A DNA stretch of 64,000 nucleotides from Pseudomonas lini (GTDB lineage: Bacteria; Pseudomonadota; Gammaproteobacteria; Pseudomonadales; Pseudomonadaceae): positions 558,001 through 622,000 of the forward strand of contig NZ_OZ061318.1 of the NCBI RefSeq assembly GCF_964063345.1. The letters run 5' to 3'. Made by a program: the position numbers and the translations under genes. Below the pieces are notes generated by a model. That model did not search any database. It was not told the origin of the DNA and was given only the letters and a program-made list of their open reading frames with translations. Positions 52,767 through 63,073 of this stretch are shown here, one piece after another; position 1 is the first letter of the stretch; the number at the start of each line of letters is the position of its first letter.

Positions 52767-52971
52767 GTCAATAGCGAACACTTGGCCTTTCAACCTTTAT
52801 TTTCTGGCCTTTTTTGGGCTGTAGAGTGCCATATCAGTCTTGCTCACCGCGTAAACCCTGAAGACCTGACGCGTAGCGTTTAGAATTTTTTACATGAGAG
52901 TTGTTAATTAAAATCAACAAGGCTAAGCTCCGGAAAAGCCCGTTCAAGTGTGAAACTTCGAGGTGATAAAA

Positions 52972-53733
52972 ATGGCATTCAAGCCATTGATCGGTGTTAC
53001 TGCGTGCGTCAAACAGATTGGCCTGCACCCCTATCACGTCAGCGGCGACAAGTATTTGCGTGCTGTCAGCGTCGCGGCTTTGGGGTTGCCAGTGGTCATT
53101 CCTTCCTTAGGCGATCTGACCGAAATCGATGACCTGCTCGCGCAGCTCGACGGTCTGTTGCTGACCGGCTCGCCATCAAATGTGGAACCCTTCCACTATC
53201 AAGGCCCGGCCAGTGCCCCCGGTACGGATCACGATCCGCAACGGGACGCCACCACCCTGCCCTTACTGCGCGCAGCCATCGCCGCCGGTGTGCCGGTGCT
53301 TGGCATCTGCCGGGGCTTTCAGGAAATGAACGTGGCGTTCGGCGGCAGCCTGCATCAGAAGCTGCATGAGCTGCCCGGCATGCTTGATCACCGCGAAGCG
53401 GATCATCCGGACCTGGCCGTGCAGTACGCGCCTGCTCATGTGGTGAATGTGCAGCGGGGTGGCGTGTTTGAAGCGCTGGATTTGCCGCAGGTGTTCCAGG
53501 TCAATTCGATTCACAGCCAAGGCATCGACCGGCTCGCTCCCGGCCTGCGCGCTGAAGCTATCGCACCGGATGGTTTGGTCGAGGCGATTTCGGTCGAGCA
53601 CAGCAAGGCCTTCGCCGTCGGCGTGCAATGGCACCCGGAGTGGCAGGTGCTTTCGAATCCGCCCTACTTGAGTATTTTCCAGGCGTTTGGCGAAGCGTGC
53701 CGGCAACGGGCGGAGCTGCGTAATACGCGCTGA
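52972..53733 (+). CDS. puuD: Gamma-glutamyl-GABA hydrolase (PuuD, class I glutamine amidotransferase-like)
   Basis: 253 residues from ATG 52972 (GAGG upstream); E. coli PuuD has 254. The nucleophile elbow 'VLGICRGFQEMNVAFGG' holds the catalytic Cys, and 'VGVQWHPEWQ' holds the His and Glu. It releases GABA from gamma-glutamyl-GABA, ending the Puu sequence. It is divergent from puuA and leads toward the importer operon, though a 368-bp gap with a REP doublet separates them. Confidence 0.92.
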   Translation: MAFKPLIGVTACVKQIGLHPYHVSGDKYLRAVSVAALGLPVVIPSLGDLTEIDDLLAQLDGLLLTGSPSNVEPFHYQGPASAPGTDHDPQRDATTLPLLRAAIAAGVPVLGICRGFQEMNVAFGGSLHQKLHELPGMLDHREADHPDLAVQYAPAHVVNVQRGGVFEALDLPQVFQVNSIHSQGIDRLAPGLRAEAIAPDGLVEAISVEHSKAFAVGVQWHPEWQVLSNPPYLSIFQAFGEACRQRAELRNTR

Positions 53734-53909
53734 CGTCAAAAAGCATTCAACGATTTAACTGCCCCCGTGAGTCTGGCGGGCGTGCCTTTGCGCGCCGGTC
53801 GCTCACGTAATAGATGAACCGCAATAACAACAAGTACGACCAGGCAGCCAGGATGGCGGTGCCGAATAAGCCCGATGGGGTGCGTGCCAGTGAGTCCAAC
53901 GCAAATCCT

Positions 53910-53997
53910 GTGGGAGCGGGCTTGCCCGCGAACGCGGTGTGTCAGGTAACGATGATGACGACTGACACACCGCCATCGCGGGCAAGCCCGCTCCCAC
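53910..53997. repeat. REP doublet (GTGGGAGCGGGCTTGCCCGC family)
   Basis: Two opposed palindromes with a ~44-bp spacer in the 53734-54101 gap. No other feature is evident there apart from the ribosome site of the next gene. Confidence 0.92.
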
Positions 53998-54101
53998 AGG
54001 GATCACCGTTGAATTGACTGACATCGTACGGCTTGGGCCTGCAATCAACTACTAAGTCAGGCCGTGTTGGCCCGACGACTGAAACCTGTTGGGAGTTTCA
54101 T

Positions 54102-55244
54102 ATGGCAAACGCCTCCAGCATTTACAGGAAGGCTCTTGAAGGTCACCAGGCACCAAAAAAGGTGTTGGTGAAAGTCGACCGCGTCACCAAGAAATTCGAC
54201 GAAACTACCGCCGTGGACGATGTGTCCCTGGAGATCCATCAAGGCGAAATCTTCGCCCTGCTCGGCGGTTCCGGCTCGGGTAAATCGACGCTGCTGCGCA
54301 TGCTCGCCGGCTTCGAGCGCCCGACCGAAGGGCGGATTTTGCTCGATGGGGTCGACATCACCGACATGCCGCCGTACGAACGGCCGATCAACATGATGTT
54401 CCAGTCCTACGCATTGTTCCCGCACATGACGGTGGCACAGAACATCGCCTTCGGCCTCAAGCAGGACCGTTTGCCCGCCAGCGAAATCGACGCCCGTGTC
54501 GAAGAAATGCTGCGGCTGGTGCACATGACCCAGTACGCCAAACGCAAGCCGCATCAGTTGTCCGGCGGCCAGCGCCAGCGTGTGGCACTGGCGCGCTCGC
54601 TAGCCAAGCGACCGAAGCTGCTGTTGCTCGACGAACCGATGGGCGCACTGGATAAAAAGCTGCGCTCGCAGATGCAACTGGAGCTGGTGGAAATCATCGA
54701 ACGGGTCGGAGTGACTTGCGTGATGGTGACCCACGATCAGGAAGAAGCCATGACCATGGCCGAACGCATCGCGATCATGCACCTCGGCTGGATCGCCCAG
54801 ATCGGCAGCCCGGTCGACATCTATGAAGCGCCGGTCAGCCGCATGGTCTGTGAGTTCATCGGCAACGTGAACGCTTTCGACGGCACCGTGGTCGAGGATC
54901 TGGAAGGTCACGCGATCATTCACAGCCCGGATCTGCAACAGAAGATCTACGTCGGCCACGGCGTGAGTACGTCGGTGCAGGACAAGTCGATCACCTACGC
55001 CATTCGCCCGGAAAAAATGCTGGTCAGCACCCTCAAGCCCGAGACTCGCTACAACTGGTCCGAGGGCAAGGTGCATGACATCGCTTACCTCGGCGGCCAC
55101 TCAGTGTTTTACGTGGAATTGCCCGGCGGCAAGATCGTCCAGTCGTTCATGGCCAACGCCGAACGCCGTGGCGCGCGCCCGACCTGGGACGATCAGGTCT
55201 ACGTGTGGTGGGAAGACGACAGCGGCGTGGTACTGCGCTCATGA
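54102..55244 (+). CDS. potG: Polyamine ABC importer ATPase (PotG/SpuF)
   Basis: 380 residues from ATG 54102 (GGGAG upstream; E. coli PotG 377). Walker A is 'FALLGGSGSGKSTLLRML', the signature 'QLSGGQRQRVALARSLAKRP', Walker B 'LLLLDEPMGALDKKLR' and the switch His in 'CVMVTHDQEEAMTMA'. A C-terminal TOBE domain ends the protein. It powers putrescine uptake with the two permeases and the binding protein that follow. Its stop overlaps the potH start (ATGA). Confidence 0.94.
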   Translation: MANASSIYRKALEGHQAPKKVLVKVDRVTKKFDETTAVDDVSLEIHQGEIFALLGGSGSGKSTLLRMLAGFERPTEGRILLDGVDITDMPPYERPINMMFQSYALFPHMTVAQNIAFGLKQDRLPASEIDARVEEMLRLVHMTQYAKRKPHQLSGGQRQRVALARSLAKRPKLLLLDEPMGALDKKLRSQMQLELVEIIERVGVTCVMVTHDQEEAMTMAERIAIMHLGWIAQIGSPVDIYEAPVSRMVCEFIGNVNAFDGTVVEDLEGHAIIHSPDLQQKIYVGHGVSTSVQDKSITYAIRPEKMLVSTLKPETRYNWSEGKVHDIAYLGGHSVFYVELPGGKIVQSFMANAERRGARPTWDDQVYVWWEDDSGVVLRS

Positions 55245-56155
55245 GAACCTTCAATCAGCAGTTCCTGCGCCTGGTGCCCAGCGGCCGCAAACTGGTCATC
55301 GGCATTCCGTTCCTGTGGTTGTGCCTGTTTTTCCTGTTGCCGTTCTTCCTGGTGATGAAGATCAGCTTCTCGGAAGCGGCCCTGGCCATTCCTCCCTACT
55401 CCGAGATTTACACCTTCGCCGAGCAGAAATTTCAGATGCTGCTGAACCTCGGCAACTACTCGCTGCTGACCGAAGATGAGCTGTACATCTCGGCCTATTT
55501 TGGCTCATTGAAGGTCGCGTTTTTAAGCACGCTGATGTGCCTGGTGATCGGTTTCCCGATGGCCTACGCAATCACCAAGGCCAACAAGGAAACGCAGAAC
55601 GTTTTGCTGCTGCTGATCATGATGCCAACCTGGACCGCGATCCTGATCCGCGTCTATGCGTGGATGGGCATCCTCAGCAACAACGGTTTGCTCAATGCGT
55701 TCCTGATGTGGACCGGGCTGACGTCGCAGCCGATCGAGATCCTCAACACCAACACGGCGGTGTACATCGGCGTGGTCTATGCCTACCTGCCGTTCATGGT
55801 GTTGCCGCTGTACGCCAACCTCGTCAAGCACGATCAAAGCCTGCTGGAAGCCGCGTCGGACCTGGGTTCGAGCAACTTCAACAACTTCTGGAAAATCACC
55901 GTGCCGCTGGCCAAGAACGGGATCATTGCAGGCTGCATGCTGGTGTTCATTCCAGTGGTCGGTGAGTTCGTGATTCCAGAACTGTTGGGCGGCCCGGAAA
56001 CCCTGATGATCGGACGCGTGCTGTGGCAGGAGTTCTTCAACAACCGCGACTGGCCGGTGGCGTCCGCCCTGGCGGTGGTGATGCTGGCGATCCTGATTGT
56101 GCCGATTCTGCTGTTCAACCGCAGCCAGGCCAAAGAGATGGAGGGACGGGGATGA
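55241..56155 (+). CDS. potH: Polyamine ABC importer permease (PotH/SpuG)
   Basis: 304 residues from ATG 55241, overlapping potG by four bases. Six membrane helices; the coupling EAA motif is 'LLEAASDLGSSNFNNFWKIT'. The cytosolic N-terminal 'FLRLVPSGRKLVIGIPFLWL' is PotH-like. It forms the channel with PotI. Its own stop overlaps the potI start (ATGA). Confidence 0.94.
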   Translation: MRTFNQQFLRLVPSGRKLVIGIPFLWLCLFFLLPFFLVMKISFSEAALAIPPYSEIYTFAEQKFQMLLNLGNYSLLTEDELYISAYFGSLKVAFLSTLMCLVIGFPMAYAITKANKETQNVLLLLIMMPTWTAILIRVYAWMGILSNNGLLNAFLMWTGLTSQPIEILNTNTAVYIGVVYAYLPFMVLPLYANLVKHDQSLLEAASDLGSSNFNNFWKITVPLAKNGIIAGCMLVFIPVVGEFVIPELLGGPETLMIGRVLWQEFFNNRDWPVASALAVVMLAILIVPILLFNRSQAKEMEGRG

Positions 56156-57036
56156 AACGCTTCGGATTTTCAAAGTTCATGCTGATTTTCGGCCTGTCGT
56201 TTATCTACCTGCCGATGCTGATTCTGGTGATCTACTCGTTCAACGCCTCGAAACTGGTGACGGTGTGGGGCGGCTGGTCGGTGAAGTGGTACGTCGGTCT
56301 ACTCGACAACTCGCAACTGATGGGCTCGGTGGTGCGCTCCCTGGAAATCGCCTGCTACACCGCGATTGCCGCCGTGGCATTGGGCACCCTCGCCGCTTTC
56401 GTGCTCACCCGCGTTACGCGTTTCAAGGGGCGTACGCTGTTTGGTGGTTTGGTGACGGCGCCATTGGTGATGCCGGAAGTGATTACCGGTCTGTCGTTGT
56501 TGCTGCTGTTCGTGGCCATGGCGCAATTGATCGGCTGGCCGCAGGAGCGTGGCTTGGTGACGATCTGGATCGCCCACACCACGTTCTGCGCAGCGTATGT
56601 GGCGGTGGTTGTATCGGCGCGCTTGCGTGAGCTGGACCTGTCGATTGAAGAAGCGGCCATGGACTTGGGTGCGCGTCCGCTCAAGGTGTTCTTTCTGATC
56701 ACCATTCCGATGATCGCGCCGTCACTGGCGGCGGGCGGCATGATGTCGTTTGCCTTGTCGCTGGATGATCTGGTGTTGGCGAGTTTCGTCTCTGGCCCGG
56801 GCTCCACGACGTTGCCGATGGAAGTGTTCTCGGCGGTGCGCCTGGGTGTGAAGCCTGAGATCAATGCCGTGGCCAGTCTGATTCTGCTGGCGGTATCGAT
56901 CGTCACGTTCATGGTCTGGTACTTCAGCCGCAAGGCCGAAGCCACCCGCAAACGGGCGATCCAGGAAGCGATGGACCAGACTGCCAGCGAGTCGTGGCAG
57001 CAGCCGAAAAACCAGCGAGTCGAAGCGACGGCTTAG
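56152..57036 (+). CDS. potI: Polyamine ABC importer permease (PotI/SpuH)
   Basis: 294 residues from ATG 56152, overlapping potH by four bases. Six membrane helices; EAA motif 'SIEEAAMDLGARPLKVFFLI'. The start 'FLIYLPMLILVIYSFN'-like segment (actual text 'SFIYLPMLILVIYSFNAS') is typical of PotI. E. coli PotI has 281 residues; the extra is a polar C-terminal tail. Followed by a REP-type repeat before the binding-protein gene. Confidence 0.94.
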   Translation: MKRFGFSKFMLIFGLSFIYLPMLILVIYSFNASKLVTVWGGWSVKWYVGLLDNSQLMGSVVRSLEIACYTAIAAVALGTLAAFVLTRVTRFKGRTLFGGLVTAPLVMPEVITGLSLLLLFVAMAQLIGWPQERGLVTIWIAHTTFCAAYVAVVVSARLRELDLSIEEAAMDLGARPLKVFFLITIPMIAPSLAAGGMMSFALSLDDLVLASFVSGPGSTTLPMEVFSAVRLGVKPEINAVASLILLAVSIVTFMVWYFSRKAEATRKRAIQEAMDQTASESWQQPKNQRVEATA

Positions 57037-57052
57037 TGCTGCGATTCAGTAA

Positions 57053-58318
<1,266 letters not shown>

Positions 58319-58361
58319 TTCAAAATCGGACACAAAATATCTGAACACCACGGACCAAAAT

Positions 58362-58553
58362 GTGGGAGCGGGCTTGCTCGCGAAGGGGCCATCACATTCA
58401 ACATCATTGGTGACTGCCCCACCGCTTTCGCGGGCAAGCCCGCTCCCACAGGTATCTGCTTCGATCAAAGGGTTTGTGAACGACACTGATCACTGGAGCG
58501 GGCTTACCCGCGAAAGCGGTGGGGCAGTCAACATGGAACCCGGCTCCCACAGG
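58362..58553. repeat. REP doublet plus a degenerate third copy
   Basis: A doublet at 58362-58449 (left arm GTGGGAGCGGGCTTGCTCGC) is followed by a worn copy around 58493-58553, whose left arm reads GGAGCGGGCTTACCCGCGA. It separates the convergent potF and thpR genes. Confidence 0.88.
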
Positions 58554-58560
58554 GGTGGGC

Positions 58561-59100
58561 TTATGCAGAGACCAGCGGCCATTCGGCCAGTGCCCGGTAG
58601 CGGCCTTTATGGGACTCGAACAAGGTGAAGCGGTCAGCGCGCAGGAAAAACTCTGGCGGCGTCGCAGATTCGGGGGCTGGAGCCCGGTAGTCGCGCATGA
58701 GGGTTAAATGCGGGCGAAATTCCCGACGGGTGTCCTCGAAGCCGAACGGCAACATGGCTTGCTCCAGCGCATACACCAACCGCAGCAACGGCGGTTCTGC
58801 CTGCTCGGGCGCCAGCAACAAAACCCCGGAGCGACGCCAGACTTCCAGTCGATCAAGCACAACCGTCAACGGCATGCCGGGCATCTGGACATTGGCGGCG
58901 GCCTCGCAGACGCCCGCTATCTGCGCCATCCCCACCGTACCGAGAAACAGCAGCGTCAGGTGAAAGTTTTCCGCCGGTACCGGGCGCCCGACGTTGAGCC
59001 CCAGCGCGTTGCGCCATTGGGCGATGGCCCGGCGTTGTTCGGGGGCGCAGTTCAGGGCGAAGAACAGCCGTTTGAACGGCACACGATTTTCATCGCTCAT
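58561..59100 (-). CDS. thpR: RNA 2',3'-cyclic phosphodiesterase (ThpR/LigT)
   Basis: 179 residues from ATG 59100 (GAGGTG upstream). The two H-x-T-x motifs of the 2H phosphoesterase family are present ('ENFHLTLLFLG' and 'RPHLTLMRDY'). It opens 2',3'-cyclic phosphates on RNA ends; older names call it 2'-5' RNA ligase. 'RLFFALNCAPEQRRAIAQW' is the typical start. Monocistronic. Confidence 0.93.
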   Translation of the reverse strand: MSDENRVPFKRLFFALNCAPEQRRAIAQWRNALGLNVGRPVPAENFHLTLLFLGTVGMAQIAGVCEAAANVQMPGMPLTVVLDRLEVWRRSGVLLLAPEQAEPPLLRLVYALEQAMLPFGFEDTRREFRPHLTLMRDYRAPAPESATPPEFFLRADRFTLFESHKGRYRALAEWPLVSA

Positions 59101-59225
59101 GTCTGGCACCTCAAGGCTTCGGGACCCTTTGATTTTACAAAGGGATACCACACCAGCAAGTGCATTTCTGGCACCTGCCGGCATGCGCGTTATAGTTGAA
59201 GCAACCGAATCGACGGGAGGGCGCC

Positions 59226-59420
59226 ATGCGTCAGATCATCAGTAAAGAGCCATGGTGGGCCGTGCCACCGAAACCCGGCCAGGATGAGTCCGAGCTGGAA
59301 TGGGGCTGGCTGGTTCACTACAACGAAGGCGAGCCGCGCTTCGAGTTCATCAAGGAGCGCCCCTCGGACAGCGAGATTCGTAACCGCAAGAGTTGCAGGA
59401 CCGCCCCGACGCCGGAGTGA
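59226..59420 (+). CDS. Hypothetical protein, 64 residues
   Basis: GGGAGG stands well placed before ATG 59226. The protein is small, soluble and rich in Trp and charged residues ('EPWWAVPPKPGQDESELEWG', then 'WLVHYNEGEPRFEFIKERPS'). I know no function or family name. It converges on the DUF1428 gene. Confidence 0.65.
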   Translation: MRQIISKEPWWAVPPKPGQDESELEWGWLVHYNEGEPRFEFIKERPSDSEIRNRKSCRTAPTPE

Positions 59421-59434
59421 TCCTGCGACTTCCG

Positions 59435-59788
59435 TCAGGCTTTCACGATCATTTCGAAACCGCCAAAAATCATGCGCTGACCGTCAAACGGCATTGGATT
59501 GACGTCGGGTTGCATCCGCGGATCGCTCATGAGTTTCGCCATTCCGGCGTCACGGGTGGTCTTGTCGGGCCAGACGATCCAGGAAAACACCACGGTTTCG
59601 TCTTCCTTGAGTTTTACCGCCATGGGAAATGAGGTCACTTTGCCATCAGGGACATCGTCGCCCCAGCATTCGGCGAGGCTGATTGCGCCGTTTTCCTTGA
59701 AGATTGCGGCAGCGGATTGGGCGTGTTGCTTGAATTTTTCGCGGTTGGCGGTGGGCACCGCAAAGACGCAGCCATCAACGTAAGCCAT
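59435..59788 (-). CDS. DUF1428 family protein
   Basis: 117 residues from ATG 59788 (GAGGAG upstream). 'MAYVDGCVFAVPTANREKFK', 'AECWGDDVPDGKVTSFPMAV' and 'MPFDGQRMIFGGFEMIV' are the hallmarks of DUF1428, a ferredoxin-like (dimeric alpha/beta barrel) fold of unknown activity. It is followed upstream by the lipoprotein gene on the same strand, 16 bp away, so cotranscription is likely. Confidence 0.9.
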   Translation of the reverse strand: MAYVDGCVFAVPTANREKFKQHAQSAAAIFKENGAISLAECWGDDVPDGKVTSFPMAVKLKEDETVVFSWIVWPDKTTRDAGMAKLMSDPRMQPDVNPMPFDGQRMIFGGFEMIVKA

Positions 59789-59804
59789 GATCGTTCTCCT
59801 CGGG

Positions 59805-60866
59805 TTATGGGTTGATCTGATGGGTAGTCGAATCAGCGTGGCTAAAATCGACAGTTCCTGCATCCAGACCGACCGACGGCTCGACGGTTTCCTCCAGGCT
59901 GCCCTCGATCTGCCTGGCCATGTACAACGTTCCGGCCATGACGCCGGTGGCGGGGTTATCCACCAGCTTCACCCATGCCTTGTCGAACGAATTGCCCAGG
60001 CTGCTGCGAATCAGCGCCTCGCTGTCAGGCCTATCGTTGGCCTGAATAATCGCGCGCACCCCGGCTACTCCTACGGAAATCAATGCCCCGGCAGCCTTAC
60101 CCGCCATTGCCGCCACCGCACTGGCCGCACCTCGGGGGGCCATTTCGGCTTCTATTCGCTTACTGGCGCGCTTGGCCACCGGTGTCATGCCTGCGTCCGT
60201 CGAGGCAATACCCTTCTCGCCGCCCGCCGTGTGGATCTTGTCGATCAGCGCCTGGTAAGCCGGCAATTTGCTCAGCTCGGCGTGCACCACCTGATACAAC
60301 GAAGCTTCACGGATGGGCGGCGGGCCCAGGGAAATAGCCGGAATTTTCTGAATGCGACTGTTGAGCTGCGCCATTGGCACGCCATGCCGTTTGGAAATAA
60401 CTTCAAGTTGCTGCCCCATCAGTTGCACATAAAACTCTGTCGCCTGGCCGAGGATCGCGTCGGGATCGATCTCCACTGCCACGGGTTCCAGCACGCGCTG
60501 GTGATATTGCTCCAGCAGATAGGCCGCCAGGCGTTTGGTCGTCGCGTCCTGCTCGTCCCCGGCATTGATGGCGTACCAGCTGACTTTCATCGACAGCCAT
60601 TCCTGAGTCCAGTAGCTGCTGAACCACGGAATGAAGACTTCTTCGGTCTGCTGATAAACCCGCGTGCGCCAGTGCTCCATGGACCCGCGGGCGTAGACCC
60701 TGGCCTGTTCGGTGGCCTGTTGCGAAGCGGCGACAATCTCCCGGTCCACTTGCTGCCAGGTGCTCTGGGACACCACCACCGGCACCACAATTACCGGGGC
60801 AGGCGTGTGCGTGGCGCATCCCGCCAATACCACCAACACAGCGACGATCAGCGAACGCAGGTTCAA
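59805..60866 (-). CDS. Hypothetical lipoprotein, 353 residues
   Basis: A lipoprotein signal ends in 'VLVVLAGC'. The mature protein is helical; a region at ~residues 240-275 is Ala/Gly-rich and hydrophobic ('ASAVAAMAGKAAGALISVGV'), possibly a membrane-associated hairpin. Repeated aromatic stretches ('VFIPWFSSYWTQEWLSMKVS') occur around residue 80. I cannot name a family. It precedes the DUF1428 gene. Confidence 0.7.
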   Translation of the reverse strand: MNLRSLIVAVLVVLAGCATHTPAPVIVVPVVVSQSTWQQVDREIVAASQQATEQARVYARGSMEHWRTRVYQQTEEVFIPWFSSYWTQEWLSMKVSWYAINAGDEQDATTKRLAAYLLEQYHQRVLEPVAVEIDPDAILGQATEFYVQLMGQQLEVISKRHGVPMAQLNSRIQKIPAISLGPPPIREASLYQVVHAELSKLPAYQALIDKIHTAGGEKGIASTDAGMTPVAKRASKRIEAEMAPRGAASAVAAMAGKAAGALISVGVAGVRAIIQANDRPDSEALIRSSLGNSFDKAWVKLVDNPATGVMAGTLYMARQIEGSLEETVEPSVGLDAGTVDFSHADSTTHQINP

Positions 60867-60998
60867 GATCGCGGTGTCCTACAGTCTTCGCCGAACGGGG
60901 TGTCCGACGCTAAAGAACGTGCTGATTTGAGTATAGGTCGGGGGCGGACTCCGTCCGTCAGATGATTGGATGGTGCCCTCAAAGCCTGGGTTGTTCTT

Positions 60999-61129
60999 GT
61001 GGCGAGGGAGCTTGCTCCCGCTGGGGCGCGGAGCGGCCCTGAAACCTGCCACTGCGGTGGTTCAGATAGAACACTGGCGTCTTTATTACGACTGCTTCGC
61101 AGCCGAGCGGGAGCAAGCTCCCTCGCCAC
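60999..61129. repeat. Paired REP-type repeat (GTGGCGAGGGAGCTTGCTCC family)
   Basis: Opposed copies around a degenerate inner arm, in the 60867-61281 gap. The rest of the gap holds no clear gene. Confidence 0.88.
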
Positions 61130-61281
61130 AATGGATCACCTGGGCCCCTATTTTCCCTGCGCAGATCACCACCATCATTCACATCAATATTCATCATCGC
61201 CACGAATGCCTTCCGCAAAAAAACCGTCAGGTGCAGGATCAACCTCATCCCCATTTGAACCCCGCACCGGAGGGGCAAATC

Positions 61282-61386
61282 ATGTTGATCCATCTCCTGA
61301 CCTGCCTGGCCCTGACGGCCGTCACCCTGACCCTGTTTTCCCGCTTGGTGCTGGATATCGGTAAAACCGAGGAGCCGAAATCATGA
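61282..61386 (+). CDS. Small membrane peptide coupled to the next gene
   Basis: 34 residues with a strong GGAGGGG site seven bases before ATG 61282. It is one hydrophobic helix ('LIHLLTCLALTAVTLTLFSR') and a short charged tail. Its stop overlaps the start of the following gene (ATGA), so the two are translationally coupled. Function unknown. Confidence 0.6.
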   Translation: MLIHLLTCLALTAVTLTLFSRLVLDIGKTEEPKS

Positions 61387-61652
61387 TTCATTCCGTCAGC
61401 CTCGCCGTGAGTTTTCCGGTGTTCGGCAGCAACTACTATTCGCAGCAGGTCATGTCTCGCAAAGCAGTCGCGCTGGTGTTCGACAAGCATTTCGAGGCCT
61501 TGCTGATGCCGGCAGCGGCCAACCACTTCAGTAACGAAGTGGTCGGGCTCAACGATCAGTTCCGCTTTTTGAATGATGTGCTGGTTGAGCATCTGCTGGA
61601 AACGGAAATGGCTCAGCATCCGTCACGGGCGGGACAAGCGTTCACCTTCTGA
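61383..61652 (+). CDS. Hypothetical protein, 89 residues
   Basis: The start overlaps the upstream peptide's stop. The protein looks soluble; 'VSLAVSFPVFGSNYYSQQVM' and 'LLMPAAANHFSNEVVGLNDQ' are distinctive but unknown to me. Its 3' end overlaps the end of the convergent DUF2238 gene by 11 bp, which argues that both frames are tightly packed rather than spurious. Confidence 0.5.
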   Translation: MIHSVSLAVSFPVFGSNYYSQQVMSRKAVALVFDKHFEALLMPAAANHFSNEVVGLNDQFRFLNDVLVEHLLETEMAQHPSRAGQAFTF

Positions 61653-62313
61653 CATGCTGGGTGATGCTGTCTGATGACGCGCTTCGATGAAACAACCGTC
61701 GCCGGCACCAGACAACCCATAACGTGAAGAACGCACCTCCCACTGCCAGTGCCATGTCGGCCTGAGAGTCCCATGGGTCATTTTGTGCAGCGACAAATGC
61801 CTTCGCCGTGTCTTTTCCCAGGAATTGCCCACCTATCCATTCCACGATTTCATAGACCGCCGAGGTCGACAGCACGATGTTCAGCGCGACAAAACCAACC
61901 CAGAAACCGCGCAGCGGAGTGATTCGCACAAGCACTTCCCGAATCGGATACACCATCAAGAGTCCATACGTCAGATGGACCAGGCGATCGTAATGATTGC
62001 GTTCCAAACCAAGGGTTTTGTTCAGGCTGACCCCGGTCAAGGCCGAGCACCAGCGGTCGTAGGGCACCAGCGCATAGGTGTAGTGCGACCCCAGTTCATG
62101 AATACAGAGAAATACGAACACCAGACTGATGGAAACGGCAGACAGACGGAATCGTCGGGAGACGCCCACCAAGACCATCACCAGCAGCAGGGCCAGCAGA
62201 TTCTCCAGGACCCAATCCACTCGGCTATGGGGTGAAATACCCAGCGCTGCGACGATCAAAAGAAACGCGATCAACAGCGCCAGGTCGTATCGCGGATGTT
62301 CCTTCGGTTGCAT
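61642..62313 (-). CDS. YjdF/DUF2238 inner-membrane protein
   Basis: 223 residues from ATG 62313 (GAGGGG upstream). About six membrane helices. The conserved core 'CIHELGSHYTYALVPYD', 'RNHYDRLVHLTYGLLMVYPI' and 'YEIVEWIGGQFLGKD' with 'NDPWDSQADMALAVGGA' is characteristic of DUF2238. Several His, Asp and Glu in membrane helices suggest a metal or proton role, but none is established. Confidence 0.9.
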   Translation of the reverse strand: MQPKEHPRYDLALLIAFLLIVAALGISPHSRVDWVLENLLALLLVMVLVGVSRRFRLSAVSISLVFVFLCIHELGSHYTYALVPYDRWCSALTGVSLNKTLGLERNHYDRLVHLTYGLLMVYPIREVLVRITPLRGFWVGFVALNIVLSTSAVYEIVEWIGGQFLGKDTAKAFVAAQNDPWDSQADMALAVGGAFFTLWVVWCRRRLFHRSASSDSITQHVRR

Positions 62314-62403
62314 GGCTGAGCCCCTCAAAAGGTCTCGTTTGGCCACTGTAGATTAGTTCCATTCGCGCACCGCGGTACGACCCGAGACTTGCGCCGCAAA
62401 GGC

Positions 62404-63036
62404 TTATTCAGGCCGGCGCACTGCCCTCACCTTCCCGCTGTTGCCGCCACCACAGAAAAACCGGTCGCGGCCATCGAACTCAAGTCCCGAGACGCCGACA
62501 CCAGCCGGCATCTGGACGCTCTCCAACACCTCGCCCGTGGCCGGGTCGACTCGCCGCAACTCACTCTCGTCACCCTCCCAGGTGCCGTGCCATAGATCGC
62601 CCTCAACCCAGGTCACCCCGGTGACGAAACGGTTGGATTCGAGCGTGCGCAGTACTGCCCCGGTCTGGGGATCGACCTGATGAATCTTGCGCTCGCGATA
62701 CTCGCCGACCCAGAGCGTCCCTTCAGCCCATGCAAGCCCTGAGTCACCACCGCCGCCGGGCGCGGGGATGGTGGAGAGCACGCGGCCGGTCTGTGGGTCG
62801 ATTTTCTGGATGCGATCCTCGGCGATCTGAAACAGGTGCTGACCGTCGAAGGCTGTGCCGGCATGGGCGGCGACATCGATCGAGCGCAGCGTCTTGCCGC
62901 TCGCAGGATCGAGGGCGTTGAGTTTGTCGCCGGAGGCAAACCAGACCTGCTGACCGTCATGGGTGACGCCATGCACGCTGTCGACGCCTGGAAAAGGTCC
63001 GTATTCGCGGATGATTTCGGCTGTTGAATGTTTCAT
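62404..63036 (-). CDS. Beta-propeller protein (SMP-30/Vgb or glutaminyl cyclase-like)
   Basis: 210 residues from ATG 63036 (GAGGAG upstream), with no signal peptide. Four or five repeated blades share 'VDP.TG.VL..(I/L)' ('IDPQTGRVLSTI', 'VDPQTGAVLRTLES', 'VDPATGEVLESVQM'). This resembles Vgb/SMP-30-like propellers. No hydrolase metal site is obvious, so it may only bind a ligand. It follows the HTH regulator gene by 37 bp on the same strand and is probably its target or partner. Confidence 0.78.
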   Translation of the reverse strand: MKHSTAEIIREYGPFPGVDSVHGVTHDGQQVWFASGDKLNALDPASGKTLRSIDVAAHAGTAFDGQHLFQIAEDRIQKIDPQTGRVLSTIPAPGGGGDSGLAWAEGTLWVGEYRERKIHQVDPQTGAVLRTLESNRFVTGVTWVEGDLWHGTWEGDESELRRVDPATGEVLESVQMPAGVGVSGLEFDGRDRFFCGGGNSGKVRAVRRPE

Positions 63037-63073
63037 GTCTTGCTCCTCGTTCACTGGGTGGGTGAAGTCGATG

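Noticed and set aside
59787..60965. 392-codon frame antisense to the 353-residue lipoprotein
   Set aside because: The minus-strand gene has a lipobox and normal composition; the antisense frame has none.
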